Shown here: positions 8,533 to 16,685 of the stretch, piece by piece
Numbering within the stretch: the stretch's first letter is position 1
Layout of the letters: each line of letters opens with the position of its first letter
NCBI GenBank assembly: GCA_026712905.1
Contig: JAPOPM010000013.1
Span: 1-35,049 of the forward strand
Origin: Deltaproteobacteria bacterium
GTDB taxonomy: Bacteria > Desulfobacterota > Binatia > UBA9968 > JAJDTQ01
Direction of reading: 5' to 3'
Length of the DNA stretch: 35,049 bases
Position numbers and translations under genes: made by a program
The notes under the pieces: model-generated
Told to the model about the DNA's origin: nothing
Databases searched by the model: none
Seen by the model: the letters and a program-made list of their open reading frames with translations, nothing else

Positions 8533-9282
8533 CTAGGCTTCGCTCAAGGCGCGGTAGACCAGCATGATCCCGGTGCCGATCAGCAGCGCCAGGATGGCCC
8601 GGTTGAACGTTTTCTGCGGGACCCGGTCCTGAACGCGCAGGCCCACGTAGAAGCTCGCCAGAATGAACCCGGTGACGAAGAGCGACAGCTTCAGCGCCTC
8701 GACCGTGAACAGGCCCCACGTGGAGATGGCGACCACCTGCCAGAACTTCGCCATGATGAACGCGGTGGAGATGGCCTTGACGAAGTCGGCCTTGTCCAGG
8801 CGCAGGCCATGGAGGTAAACCGCCATGACGGGCCCCATGGTGTTGGTGAGGCCCAGGCAGAGCCCCCCGGCGAACCCCATCACCGGCGACATGAACCGCT
8901 CCGCGCGCGGCGGCGTGGTCAGCGTGAAGGCGAACAGGCCCGATGCCGCGAACACCACCACCACGCTCCCCAGGATGAGGTTCAGCGCCCACAACGGGAG
9001 CTGGGTCAGCTCCCAGGTGCCGAGGAACACGCCCGCCAGCGCGAACAGGAACATGGACGAGAAGCGCCGGAACATCTCGGTGGGAATGCCCCGGCGGAAG
9101 ATCTGGCTCAGGTCCATGACCACGCTGGGGATCAGCAGCACGACGATGGCCATGCGGATGTCGAGCAGCAGGGTCAGCATGGGCGTGGCGATGAGGGGGA
9201 ACCCCATGCCGGTGGCGCCCTTGACGAAGCCGGCGAAGAAGATGGCGGCGGCTACCAGGACCAGAGTCCCGTCAAGCTCCAC
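8533..9282 (-). CDS. TSUP-family membrane exporter (TauE/SafE)
   Basis: This 249-residue integral membrane protein has about seven or eight hydrophobic segments. The TSUP hallmark FVKGATGMGFPLIATPML lies near residues 18-35, and a second half-repeat, MGFAGGLCLGLTNTMGPVM, lies near residues 133-151. TSUP proteins move sulfite, sulfoacetate, thiosulfate or organic acids across the inner membrane. It is the last gene of the operon, 164 bases after ubiD and before the terminator. An anion exporter here suggests disposal of a sulfur oxyanion or organic acid made by the pathway, but the substrate cannot be read from sequence. Confidence 0.85.
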   Translation of the reverse strand: MELDGTLVLVAAAIFFAGFVKGATGMGFPLIATPMLTLLLDIRMAIVVLLIPSVVMDLSQIFRRGIPTEMFRRFSSMFLFALAGVFLGTWELTQLPLWALNLILGSVVVVFAASGLFAFTLTTPPRAERFMSPVMGFAGGLCLGLTNTMGPVMAVYLHGLRLDKADFVKAISTAFIMAKFWQVVAISTWGLFTVEALKLSLFVTGFILASFYVGLRVQDRVPQKTFNRAILALLIGTGIMLVYRALSEA

Positions 9283-9389
9283 GGATCACGCTCCGGAGCC
9301 CGGAAGAGCTCGGTCCGCGACGGCCCGCCTTCCGGACCGCCGCGCCGCCGGCCGGTCGGCAATGGTGGCCTGCGTGGCGGTGGATCCCT

Positions 9390-9416
9390 GTAGGGGTGGC
9401 CCGCCGGGCGCCCCTG
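9390..9416. repeat. Imperfect GC-rich hairpin between ubiD and the exporter gene
   Basis: AGGGG (9392-9396) pairs with CCCCT (9411-9415), and an inner GCCCG/CGGGC pairing gives an imperfect stem. No T-run follows on either strand, so it is more likely a dispersed palindromic repeat or an mRNA-stabilising stem than a terminator. The rest of the 9283-9446 gap shows no coding sequence. Confidence 0.4.
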
Positions 9417-9446
9417 CCCGCGTTACGATTACAAGGGTCGGGCAGG

Positions 9447-11078
9447 TCACTCGGGCTTCCATCGCTTCTGTACGTCCTGCAACCGCTCGCCCCGCGCCAC
9501 GGACACGGCGCGCTCGTCCAGCTTGGCGCCGATCCGGTAGTGCTCGCCCTGGACGGCCAACGCCGCTTCGTCGTCCAGCTCCGCCGGCCACAAGCCGAGG
9601 GAGTAGCCGTGCCACGGGTTGCCGTACTGGAGCTCCGGCATCCCCAGCTCATCCCACAGCTTGCGCGCCCGTTCCATGTATTCCCGGGTGGGCAGCGACA
9701 CCGGCGGGAACTCCGCCTTCTTGGTGGCGTCGATGAGCAGCGACGAGTCCTCGCTGTCGTAGTCGCCGGGATGGCCGTGCACGCGCACCAGGTTGATGGG
9801 CGAGTGCACGGTCTGGCGGCCTTCGATGATGCGCACGTCGCGGTGCGGCTGGGAGCGGTGGCAGATGGCCCAGTTGACCGCGGCGAAGTTCTCCGGGTCG
9901 ATGTCGTCGTCCACGGCGATGACCACCTTGCCGAGGTCGTAGCGGAAGCCCAGCACCGCCATCATGGCCTGCCAGGGATCGAGCTTGTGGGTCTTGCGCA
10001 TCTGCACCACCACGAACTGGCGCAGGTTCACCAGCGGCTCGTGCATGCCCACTCGCACCACGCTCTTGAGGTTGCAGTGGTTGCGCAGGTGGTCCAGCAC
10101 CAGCGATTCCCAGCCCCGGTGCTTGATCTTGCTGCTCTCGCTCGGCGTCACTTGGCTGAGGACCCCCACGTAGTGGGGATTCTTCCGGTGGGTGATGCAG
10201 GTCACCTCGAACACCGGGCTCAGGCTGCGCGGGTCCATGTAGCCGTGGGACTCGCCGAAGGGGCCCTCGGGCTCCAGCACGTCGGTGCGGATGTAGCCTT
10301 CGATGACGATCTCCGCGTCGGCGGGCACCTCCAGGTCCACGGTCTCGCACTTCACCAGCGGCATGGGCCGCCCCAGGATGGCGCCCGCGACTCCCAGCTC
10401 GTCCACGCCGTAGGCGATCTTCTGCACCGCCACGTAGGAAAGGCACGGCACCGCGCCGATGACGCCGGCGGCGGGCAGCGGCTGCCCCAGGGCGCTGGCC
10501 TTGTTCCAGTGGACGGCCAGGTCCTGTTGCCCGCTGATCAGGTAGACGCCGGTCTTGGTGGGGGACTTGATCTGGCCGCGGTAGTTGCCGACGTTGCGGA
10601 TGCCGGTCTCCGGGTCCTTGGTGATCCAGTGGCATGCGGTGAAGTACGGCCCGTTGTCGAAGCCCGGCGTCGAGATGGGCACCGGGAACTCCGCCAGCCC
10701 GCCGTGCTCCAGCAGGCCCTCGCCCACGTGGATCTCCTCCTTGACCGGCCCGGTGTCCACCAGTTCCGGCGCCAGCGGCGCGGCCACCGCCGCGGACCAC
10801 TTCTCGAAGCTCTTGCCGGGCTCGCAGCCCATGCCCAGGGCGTAGATGGCCTCGTTGGAAGCCAGCGCCCCCAGCACCACCGGGGTCTCGTAGCGCCGCC
10901 CCTTGGCGTCCACCACGTTGTCGAACAGGAACGCCTTGCGCTGGTGGTCCGGCAACCCCAGGAACTGCCAGCGCACCAGCGGATGCAACTCCGTATCCTT
11001 GTCCACCGGTGCCGCCACCCGCATCAGCAGGCCCTGGCGCTCCAGCAGCTCGAGATATTCCCGGAGGTCCTGATACAT
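9447..11078 (-). CDS. UbiD-family prenyl-FMN-dependent (de)carboxylase
   Basis: The 543-residue enzyme belongs to the family that adds or removes CO2 from aromatic or unsaturated acids using prenylated FMN. NVGNYRG (162-168) supplies Asn162 and Arg167, spaced like the metal-binding Asn and catalytic Arg of fungal Fdc1. EGPFGE (271-276) supplies the Glu pair spaced like Glu277 and Glu282 of Fdc1. Start 11078 (MYQDLREYLE) is chosen over an in-frame ATG at 11120 because it has a GAGAGG site and a normal family N-terminus. No UbiX flavin prenyltransferase gene is in the window, so the cofactor must come from elsewhere. Fifty-one bases separate it from the enoyl-CoA hydratase gene, in one operon. 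The substrate is probably an aromatic acid, judging from the neighbours. Confidence 0.88.
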   Translation of the reverse strand: MYQDLREYLELLERQGLLMRVAAPVDKDTELHPLVRWQFLGLPDHQRKAFLFDNVVDAKGRRYETPVVLGALASNEAIYALGMGCEPGKSFEKWSAAVAAPLAPELVDTGPVKEEIHVGEGLLEHGGLAEFPVPISTPGFDNGPYFTACHWITKDPETGIRNVGNYRGQIKSPTKTGVYLISGQQDLAVHWNKASALGQPLPAAGVIGAVPCLSYVAVQKIAYGVDELGVAGAILGRPMPLVKCETVDLEVPADAEIVIEGYIRTDVLEPEGPFGESHGYMDPRSLSPVFEVTCITHRKNPHYVGVLSQVTPSESSKIKHRGWESLVLDHLRNHCNLKSVVRVGMHEPLVNLRQFVVVQMRKTHKLDPWQAMMAVLGFRYDLGKVVIAVDDDIDPENFAAVNWAICHRSQPHRDVRIIEGRQTVHSPINLVRVHGHPGDYDSEDSSLLIDATKKAEFPPVSLPTREYMERARKLWDELGMPELQYGNPWHGYSLGLWPAELDDEAALAVQGEHYRIGAKLDERAVSVARGERLQDVQKRWKPE

Positions 11079-11129
11079 GGGGTCCTCTCCCGCGTCACCG
11101 CCTGGTGACCCGGCTTGCAATGCAGGCGG

Positions 11130-11912
11130 TCAACGCCCCTTGTAGCTCGGCTTGCGTTTCTCGCTGAAGGCCCGCGGCCCTTCGGCGGCGTCCTCGGTTC
11201 CACCCACCATGGCGCGGAACCCCGCCTCGAAGCGGATGGCGTCGGCCAGCGGCATGTCGAGGCCGCGCAGCACCACCTCCTTGAGCGCCTGCAGCGCCAG
11301 CGGCGGGCCGTCGGCGATGGATCGGGCCAGCTTCTCGGCCGCTGGCAGCAGTTCGTCCCGCGCCACGACCCGGTTCACCAGGCCGCAGCGGAACGCCTCG
11401 TCCGCGGAGATGGACTCGCCGGTGTAGAGCATCTCCAGGGCCATGCCCAGCGGCATGAGGCGGGGCAGCCGCACGGTGCCGGAGCTGCCCGGGAAGAACC
11501 CCCGCTTGATCTCGGGCAACCCGAAGACGGCGTCCTCGCTGCAGATGCGGATGTCGCAGGACAGGGCGATCTCGAAGCCCCCGGCCAGGCAGTACCCGTG
11601 GACCGCGGCGATCATGGGTTTCCACACCGGTTCCCGCCGCCCCGGATCGCGCGCCAGCGCCGAGGTCCAGAACTCCCGCGCCCGCGGGTCGCCCGCCACG
11701 GCCCGCTCCTTCAGGTCCATGCCGGTGGAGAACGCCCGGTCGCCGGCGCCGCTCACCACCGCCACCCGAAGCGCCGGGTCCGCCGCGAACGCGTCCCACA
11801 CCCGACCCAGCTCCGCCCACATCTCCTCGTTCATGGCGTTGAGCCGCTCGGGCCGGTTCAGCGTGATGAAGGCGATGCCGTTCCGGTTTTCGAGATCGAT
11901 GTGGGATGCCAC
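11130..11912 (-). CDS. Enoyl-CoA hydratase/isomerase family protein
   Basis: This is a 260-residue crotonase-fold enzyme. It keeps the oxyanion-hole segments (FSTGMDL near 61-67 and AGGFEIALSCDI at 110-121) and both catalytic acids expected of a hydratase, Glu114 and Glu134, equivalent to Glu144 and Glu164 of rat enoyl-CoA hydratase. The likely start is GTG at 11912, preceded by GAGGGA. An upstream in-frame extension would run through the preceding gene. It lies 20 bases after the diiron-protein gene. It fits hydration of an unsaturated CoA thioester made downstream of the CoA ligase. Confidence 0.88.
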   Translation of the reverse strand: MASHIDLENRNGIAFITLNRPERLNAMNEEMWAELGRVWDAFAADPALRVAVVSGAGDRAFSTGMDLKERAVAGDPRAREFWTSALARDPGRREPVWKPMIAAVHGYCLAGGFEIALSCDIRICSEDAVFGLPEIKRGFFPGSSGTVRLPRLMPLGMALEMLYTGESISADEAFRCGLVNRVVARDELLPAAEKLARSIADGPPLALQALKEVVLRGLDMPLADAIRFEAGFRAMVGGTEDAAEGPRAFSEKRKPSYKGR

Positions 11913-11932
11913 GGCGGGGTTCCCTCGCGGTA

Positions 11933-12796
11933 TCAGTCGATGAACTTCGCCAGGGTCTCGCCCCAGATCGCCTTGGTCGCGTCGAGGCTGATGTTGCCCG
12001 CGGCGATGTCCTGGATACGCGCCTCGTCGATGGGGTAGCTGAACTGCTCGTTGCGCATGCGCAGGCGCTGCATGCCCCGCTCCACCATGAGCTCCCGGGC
12101 GCCGTCCACCGCCTCTTGCGTGGTGAAGGCGTCGGCGATCTCGTAGATGTTGGCCGGGCCGTGGCCGCGCTCGTCGTCCAGCACCACCGCGAAGGCCGCG
12201 GCCAGGCGGTCGTTGAGCTCGCTGCCGCTCAACCGGGTGGCGGCGTAGAACAGGCCGCAGCTTCCGCCTTCCAGCAGGCCCTGGGAGTTGATCAGCCGGG
12301 CCCAGGGCTCCTGGCGCGCCTCCTGTTCCCGGAATACCTCGGCCAAACGCACCCACTCCTTCATGTCGGGCAGCGACGGGTCCGGGTTCCAGCGGTTGTA
12401 GCGGCGCACCACCTCCTTGATGTCCACCGGCTCGCCGGTGAGCCACTCGATGATGTCGACGCAGTAGTTGCCGTGGTTGAGCTCCTGCTTGGTGCGCCAG
12501 AGGTTCTCCTCGAGCCAGTGCCGGTCCACGTCGCCGCCCCATTTGTCGACCCAGTACTGGTTCGCCTTGCCGAGGTCGCTGCCCACCTTGTCGACGATCT
12601 CCTTGAGGCCCGTGAAGGTGCTCTCGATCTCGCGGCCGGCCTGCTTGGTGAGCCAGATGACTTCCTTGTCGCGGTCGCGCTGGTCCCAGTTGAAGTAGAC
12701 GTCCGCGATCTCCGCCTCGCCCGCGGCGAAGATGGCCGACACCCGCGCCAGTTCCCGCGTGGCCCGTTCCGTGAAGCCGTTCCCTGCGTCGCTCAT
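11933..12796 (-). CDS. Ferritin-like protein with two ExxH motifs, putative diiron enzyme, coupled to the Mo hydroxylase
   Basis: I do not recognise this 287-residue protein by name. It is soluble, helical and rich in Trp and acidic residues. Two ExxH motifs stand out, Glu105-Leu-Asn-His108 and Glu209-Arg-Gly-His212. Glu176 lies 33 residues before the second one, as in four-helix diiron proteins (ferritin, R2 and oxygenase types). Glu66 could be the matching residue before the first. Its ATG overlaps the stop of the molybdenum subunit gene by 4 bases (ATGA), so the two are translationally coupled. It could be an oxygenase or oxidase acting on the product of the Mo hydroxylase, or an accessory protein. 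The diiron reading is inference from the motifs; a heme-oxygenase-fold relative is the main alternative. Confidence 0.6.
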   Translation of the reverse strand: MSDAGNGFTERATRELARVSAIFAAGEAEIADVYFNWDQRDRDKEVIWLTKQAGREIESTFTGLKEIVDKVGSDLGKANQYWVDKWGGDVDRHWLEENLWRTKQELNHGNYCVDIIEWLTGEPVDIKEVVRRYNRWNPDPSLPDMKEWVRLAEVFREQEARQEPWARLINSQGLLEGGSCGLFYAATRLSGSELNDRLAAAFAVVLDDERGHGPANIYEIADAFTTQEAVDGARELMVERGMQRLRMRNEQFSYPIDEARIQDIAAGNISLDATKAIWGETLAKFID

Positions 12797-15204
12797 GTGC
12801 TGTCTCCTCCTGTGCGTTGTTGCCGTTCCCGTACCGCCCGCCAGATGTTCTCCGGCTTGAGCGGCAGACTCATGATCTTGACTCCCAGGGGCGCCAGCGC
12901 GTCCTCGATGGCGCTGGCCAGCACCACCGGCGGGCCGATGGCGCCGATCTCGCCTACCCCCTTGAAACCGCCCGGAGTGAAAGGCGCCGGAGTGACCATG
13001 TGATGGATCTCCAGGTCCGGCATCTCCGCGGCGGACGGAATCAGGTAATCGGCGAAGGTGCCGGACAGGAGCTGGCCCTGTTCGTCATACACCAGCTCTT
13101 CGAGAAACGCGCCCCCCAAGCCGTGGGAGATGGCGCCGGTGATCTGGGTGTCCACGATCATGGGATTCACCAGGTTGCCGGAGTCGTCGACGGTCAGATA
13201 CTTGAGGATGGTGGTCTCGCCGGTGCCGGGATCCACCTCCACGTAGGCCACGTGGACGGCGTAGGGGAAGGTGGAGAAGTTCGACGTCCGGCCCTTGGCG
13301 TCGGGCTCGAAGCTGGTGTTGGGGTTGATGAAGTAGTGGGTGTCGTGGAGGCCCGGGTCCATGTTCCCGGGCAGCCGGTTGATGGAGTAGTAGGCGATGT
13401 TGGCCACTTCCTTGATGGTCATCCCGGCGCCCGTCCGCTCCCGGTCCAGCACCATGCCGCCCGCGCATTCGAGCGCGTCGGGATGGGTGCGCAGCACGTG
13501 CGCGGCGATGGCGAGGATCTTCCGGCGCACCGCCTCGCACGCCTTCATGGCGGCGGAGGTGGTCACGGTGGAGAACCGGCTGGCGTAGGAGCCGCTGGAA
13601 GAAGACACCAGCGCGCTGTCCCCCTCGAACACCTGCACGTCCTCGAAACGCACGCCCAGCCCGTCGGCCACCACCTGGGACAGGGTGGTCTTGTGGCTCA
13701 TGCTCATGTTCATGTCGCCCGAGAACACCCAGGCCTTGCCCACCGGGTCCACCCGCACCGTCACGGTCTCGTAGCCCGCGTTGTAGGCGTTGGGGCGGAG
13801 CGAGCTCAAGGGCTCCAGCATGAACGCCAGGCCGACGCCGCGGTAGCGGCCCTGCCGGCGGCTCCGCTCCCGGTCCGCCAGGAGGCCGGCGTAGTCCGAC
13901 TTCTCCAGCGCCATGCGCAGGCACGCCGGGTAGTCGCCGCTGTCGTAGGTGGAGCCGGTGACGCAGGTGTAGGGGAACTCGTGGGGCTGCACCAGGTTGC
14001 GCCGGCGGATCTCGTCCTTGCCCAGGCCCAGTTCCAGGGCGGCCCGGTCCATGACCCGCTCCATGATGAAGTTGGACTCGGCCTTGCCGTTGGCCCGGTG
14101 GGGGCCGGCGGCGGTCTTGTTGGTGACCACGCCGTAGGACGCGGTGGCGTAGTTCTCGACGCGGTAGGGCCCGGGAATGAAGTTGGCGGTGACGAAGGCC
14201 AGGGAGGTGCCGCCGCTGGGGTAGGCGGCGCCGAGGTCGACGATGACCTTGGTCTTGAGGGCGGTGATGCGGCCGGACTCGTCGAACCCTGCTTCCGCGT
14301 AGTCCACCTGGGCGCGGGAGTGGTGCGACGCCGCCATGTGCTCGGAGCGGCTCTCGCGCCAACCCACCGGGCGGTCGAGGCGGAGCGAGAGGAGCGGCAT
14401 CAGCACTTCTTCGGGATAGAAGGCCCACTTGATGCCGAAGCCCCCGCCCATGTCCGGCGAGATCACGCGGATCTTGAGGTCCCCCCGGCCCAGGGTGTCC
14501 AACACGAGGTTCGGGAGCGCGTGCGGTACCTGGGTCGAGGACCACAGCGTCAGCAGGTTGTCCCGCTGGTCCACGCTGGCGATGACGCCGCGCGTTTCCA
14601 TCGGCGTTCCGGTGTAGCGGTGCTGCACGATGCGCTCGCGCACCACCACCGCGGACGATTTGAGCAGATCGTCCACCGGCCCCTCGCTGAAGCGGAATTC
14701 GTACTGGACGTTGTCCGGCCACTCCTCGTAGAGCCGGACGGACCCCTGCTCCAGCGCGGCCTCCATGTCCACCACCGGCGGCAGCGGCTCGTATTCCACG
14801 CGCACCGCCTCGGCCGCGTCCGCGGCCGCGTAGCGGTCCTCGGCCACCACCACCGCGACGGCCTCGCCCGCGTGGCGCACCCGGTCCACCGCCAGACAGT
14901 AGTGGTCGGCGAAACGCACCCGCGGGTAGTCGCTGGTGTAGGGGCGCGCGCGGGTGAACGGAAAGGGCGACATGGGGCGCGACAGCCGCCGGATGTCCTC
15001 GCCGCTCAGGGCCGCCACCACGCCCGGCTGCGCCAGCGCCTCCGACAGGTCCACCCGGGTCACGCGCGCGTGGGCGTAGGGGCTCCGGTGAATGCAGGCG
15101 TGGAGCATCCCGGGGAGGTCGATGTCGGCGATGTAGGTGTTCTTCCCCTGGATCGAGCTGAAGGATTCCTTGCGCTTGATGCTTTTGCCGACGTAGTTGG
15201 CCAT
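12793..15204 (-). CDS. Molybdenum hydroxylase large subunit (xanthine dehydrogenase/CoxL family)
   Basis: The 803-residue Mo-pterin subunit hydroxylates a substrate using water, passing electrons to the FeS and FAD subunits. It has the DMGGGFG cofactor motif (251-257) and the catalytic Glu752 in GVGEIGAIG near the C-terminus. The active-site loop reads GPHRANGKAESNF (368-380): it is neither the AYxCSFR loop of true CO dehydrogenase nor the AYRGAGR loop of many relatives, so the substrate is not CO. Start 15204 (MANYVGKS) has a GAGGA site; an in-frame ATG at 15261 would add 19 unusual residues. Its end overlaps the diiron-protein gene. In this context the substrate is likely an aromatic or N-heterocyclic ring. 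Confidence 0.9.
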   Translation of the reverse strand: MANYVGKSIKRKESFSSIQGKNTYIADIDLPGMLHACIHRSPYAHARVTRVDLSEALAQPGVVAALSGEDIRRLSRPMSPFPFTRARPYTSDYPRVRFADHYCLAVDRVRHAGEAVAVVVAEDRYAAADAAEAVRVEYEPLPPVVDMEAALEQGSVRLYEEWPDNVQYEFRFSEGPVDDLLKSSAVVVRERIVQHRYTGTPMETRGVIASVDQRDNLLTLWSSTQVPHALPNLVLDTLGRGDLKIRVISPDMGGGFGIKWAFYPEEVLMPLLSLRLDRPVGWRESRSEHMAASHHSRAQVDYAEAGFDESGRITALKTKVIVDLGAAYPSGGTSLAFVTANFIPGPYRVENYATASYGVVTNKTAAGPHRANGKAESNFIMERVMDRAALELGLGKDEIRRRNLVQPHEFPYTCVTGSTYDSGDYPACLRMALEKSDYAGLLADRERSRRQGRYRGVGLAFMLEPLSSLRPNAYNAGYETVTVRVDPVGKAWVFSGDMNMSMSHKTTLSQVVADGLGVRFEDVQVFEGDSALVSSSSGSYASRFSTVTTSAAMKACEAVRRKILAIAAHVLRTHPDALECAGGMVLDRERTGAGMTIKEVANIAYYSINRLPGNMDPGLHDTHYFINPNTSFEPDAKGRTSNFSTFPYAVHVAYVEVDPGTGETTILKYLTVDDSGNLVNPMIVDTQITGAISHGLGGAFLEELVYDEQGQLLSGTFADYLIPSAAEMPDLEIHHMVTPAPFTPGGFKGVGEIGAIGPPVVLASAIEDALAPLGVKIMSLPLKPENIWRAVRERQQRTGGDST

Positions 15205-15271
15205 GGTCCTCAAACAGGTCGTTTCGCGGCGGAAGGAGGCGGTCCCTCCGTCTTGCAGCATGGGACGGACA

Positions 15272-15745
15272 CTACGACTCCATCATCTCCGCCGCGCGCT
15301 TCACCGCCTTGATGATGTTCAGATAGCCGGTGCAACGGCACAGATTGCCGGAGTAGGCGCGGCGGATGTCTTCGTCGGACGGATGCGGATTCTCTTCCAG
15401 GAACGCCACGGTGGTCATGAGCATGCCCGGCGTGCAGAAGCCGCACTCCAGCGCGTCGCATTCCCAGAACGCCTCCTGGATCGGATGGAGCGCGCCGTTT
15501 CGCGCCAGACCCTCCACCGTGCGAATCTCCGCTCCGTGGGCGCGGGGCGCCAGCACTTGGCATGACTTCACGGTGAGCCCGTTCATGAGAACGGTGCAGG
15601 CGCCGCAGTTGCCGGTGTCGCACCCCACGTGGGTGCCCTTGAGCCCGGCCTCGTCCCGGATGAGGTCCACCAGCAGCAGGCGCGGCTCCACCTCGAAGGA
15701 GTAGTCCTTGCCGTTGATGGTGGTCTTGACGTTGATCCGTTTCAT
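15272..15745 (-). CDS. Molybdenum hydroxylase small subunit, two [2Fe-2S] clusters
   Basis: The 157-residue iron-sulfur subunit carries electrons from the Mo centre to FAD. The plant-ferredoxin-type cluster site is GCDTGNCGACTVLMNG plus a later Cys, and the second cluster is in ECGFCTPGM and NLCRCTGY, the standard CoxS/XdhC arrangement. The ATG at 15745 (MKRINVKTTING) matches the normal family start but has a poor ribosome site. An ATG at 15796 would add 17 residues and overlap the FAD-subunit stop by 11 bases, so it remains possible. The gene order medium-small-large is a common one for this family. Confidence 0.92.
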   Translation of the reverse strand: MKRINVKTTINGKDYSFEVEPRLLLVDLIRDEAGLKGTHVGCDTGNCGACTVLMNGLTVKSCQVLAPRAHGAEIRTVEGLARNGALHPIQEAFWECDALECGFCTPGMLMTTVAFLEENPHPSDEDIRRAYSGNLCRCTGYLNIIKAVKRAAEMMES

Positions 15746-15785
15746 GGTTCGTCGCGAATGACGATTCGGGGAGTTCGTGCCCATT

Positions 15786-16673
15786 TCATCGCCCATTTGC
15801 CTCGCGTAGTTGCCTGCCGGCTCGTTCCCGCGCCTGGGTCAGGGCGCGGGCGACTACGACCGGGGTCATCTCCTTGCGGTACTCCGCCGAGGCGTGGACG
15901 TCGCTCACCGGCTCGGCGGCCTTGCCGGCCAGGGCGGCGGCTTGCGCCAGGTCGGCGTCGGTCAGGCGCGTCCCTTGCAGCGATCCTCCCGCGTCCTCGC
16001 AGATGAAGGCCGTGGGGCCGGCGGCGCACAGGGCGATGCGCGCGTCCTCACATGTCCCGTCCGGCGCCAGATTCACGAGCGCCGCCGCTCCCACCACCGC
16101 GTAGTCGCCGGCGCGGCGCACCATCTTGACGTAGGCGTGTCCGTGGACGCCGTCGGACCGCGGGACATCCACGGACGTTACGATCTCGTCGTCGGCCAGA
16201 CAGGTCTCGAACGGTCCGGTGAAGAAATCGCGGGCGGCGATGGCGCGGCTTCCGCCGGTCGATTGGGCGTTCAGGGTCGCTCCCAGGGCCAGCGCCGCCG
16301 GCGCGAGGTCACCCGAGGGGTCGGCCTGGCTCAGGGCGCCGCCCAGGGTGCCCAGGTTGCGGATGTGGATGTCGCCGATGCTGGCGGCGGCCTCGGCAAG
16401 GAGGGGCAGGCGCTGCCCGAGTGTGCGCTCGAGGGTCCGCTCCGTGACCAGCGCGCCGATGCGCACGGTGTCCCCGTCTTCGGTCACGCCGGTCAAATCC
16501 CGGATGCCGCCGATGTCGATGATGACCGCCGGACGCACCAGCCGCAGCTTCAGCATCGGCAGGAGCGACTGTCCCCCGGCCATGAGCCGCGCGTCGCCCC
16601 CGTGCTCGCGCAGCAGCGCGAGCGCTTCGGGAAGCGAGTCGGGCGCCCGGTACTCAAAGGGCGGAGGAATCAT
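15786..16673 (-). CDS. Molybdenum hydroxylase medium subunit, FAD-binding (CoxM family)
   Basis: This 295-residue FAD subunit accepts electrons from the iron-sulfur subunit. FAD-binding hallmarks are MAGGQSLLPMLKLRL near residues 31-45 and IGDIHIRNLGTLGGALSQADP near 99-119; the CO dehydrogenase flavoprotein C-terminal domain follows (VKMVRRAGDYAVVG). The length is normal for CoxM/XdhB. Its ATG lies 12 bases after the Pht5-like gene, which places that gene in the same transcript. Confidence 0.92.
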   Translation of the reverse strand: MIPPPFEYRAPDSLPEALALLREHGGDARLMAGGQSLLPMLKLRLVRPAVIIDIGGIRDLTGVTEDGDTVRIGALVTERTLERTLGQRLPLLAEAAASIGDIHIRNLGTLGGALSQADPSGDLAPAALALGATLNAQSTGGSRAIAARDFFTGPFETCLADDEIVTSVDVPRSDGVHGHAYVKMVRRAGDYAVVGAAALVNLAPDGTCEDARIALCAAGPTAFICEDAGGSLQGTRLTDADLAQAAALAGKAAEPVSDVHASAEYRKEMTPVVVARALTQARERAGRQLREANGR

Positions 16674-16685
16674 CGGAAGGCGGCG

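Noticed and set aside
12793..16673. Aerobic CO dehydrogenase (CoxMSL)
   Set aside because: The large subunit lacks the AYxCSFR loop with the copper-binding Cys, so CO oxidation is not supported.
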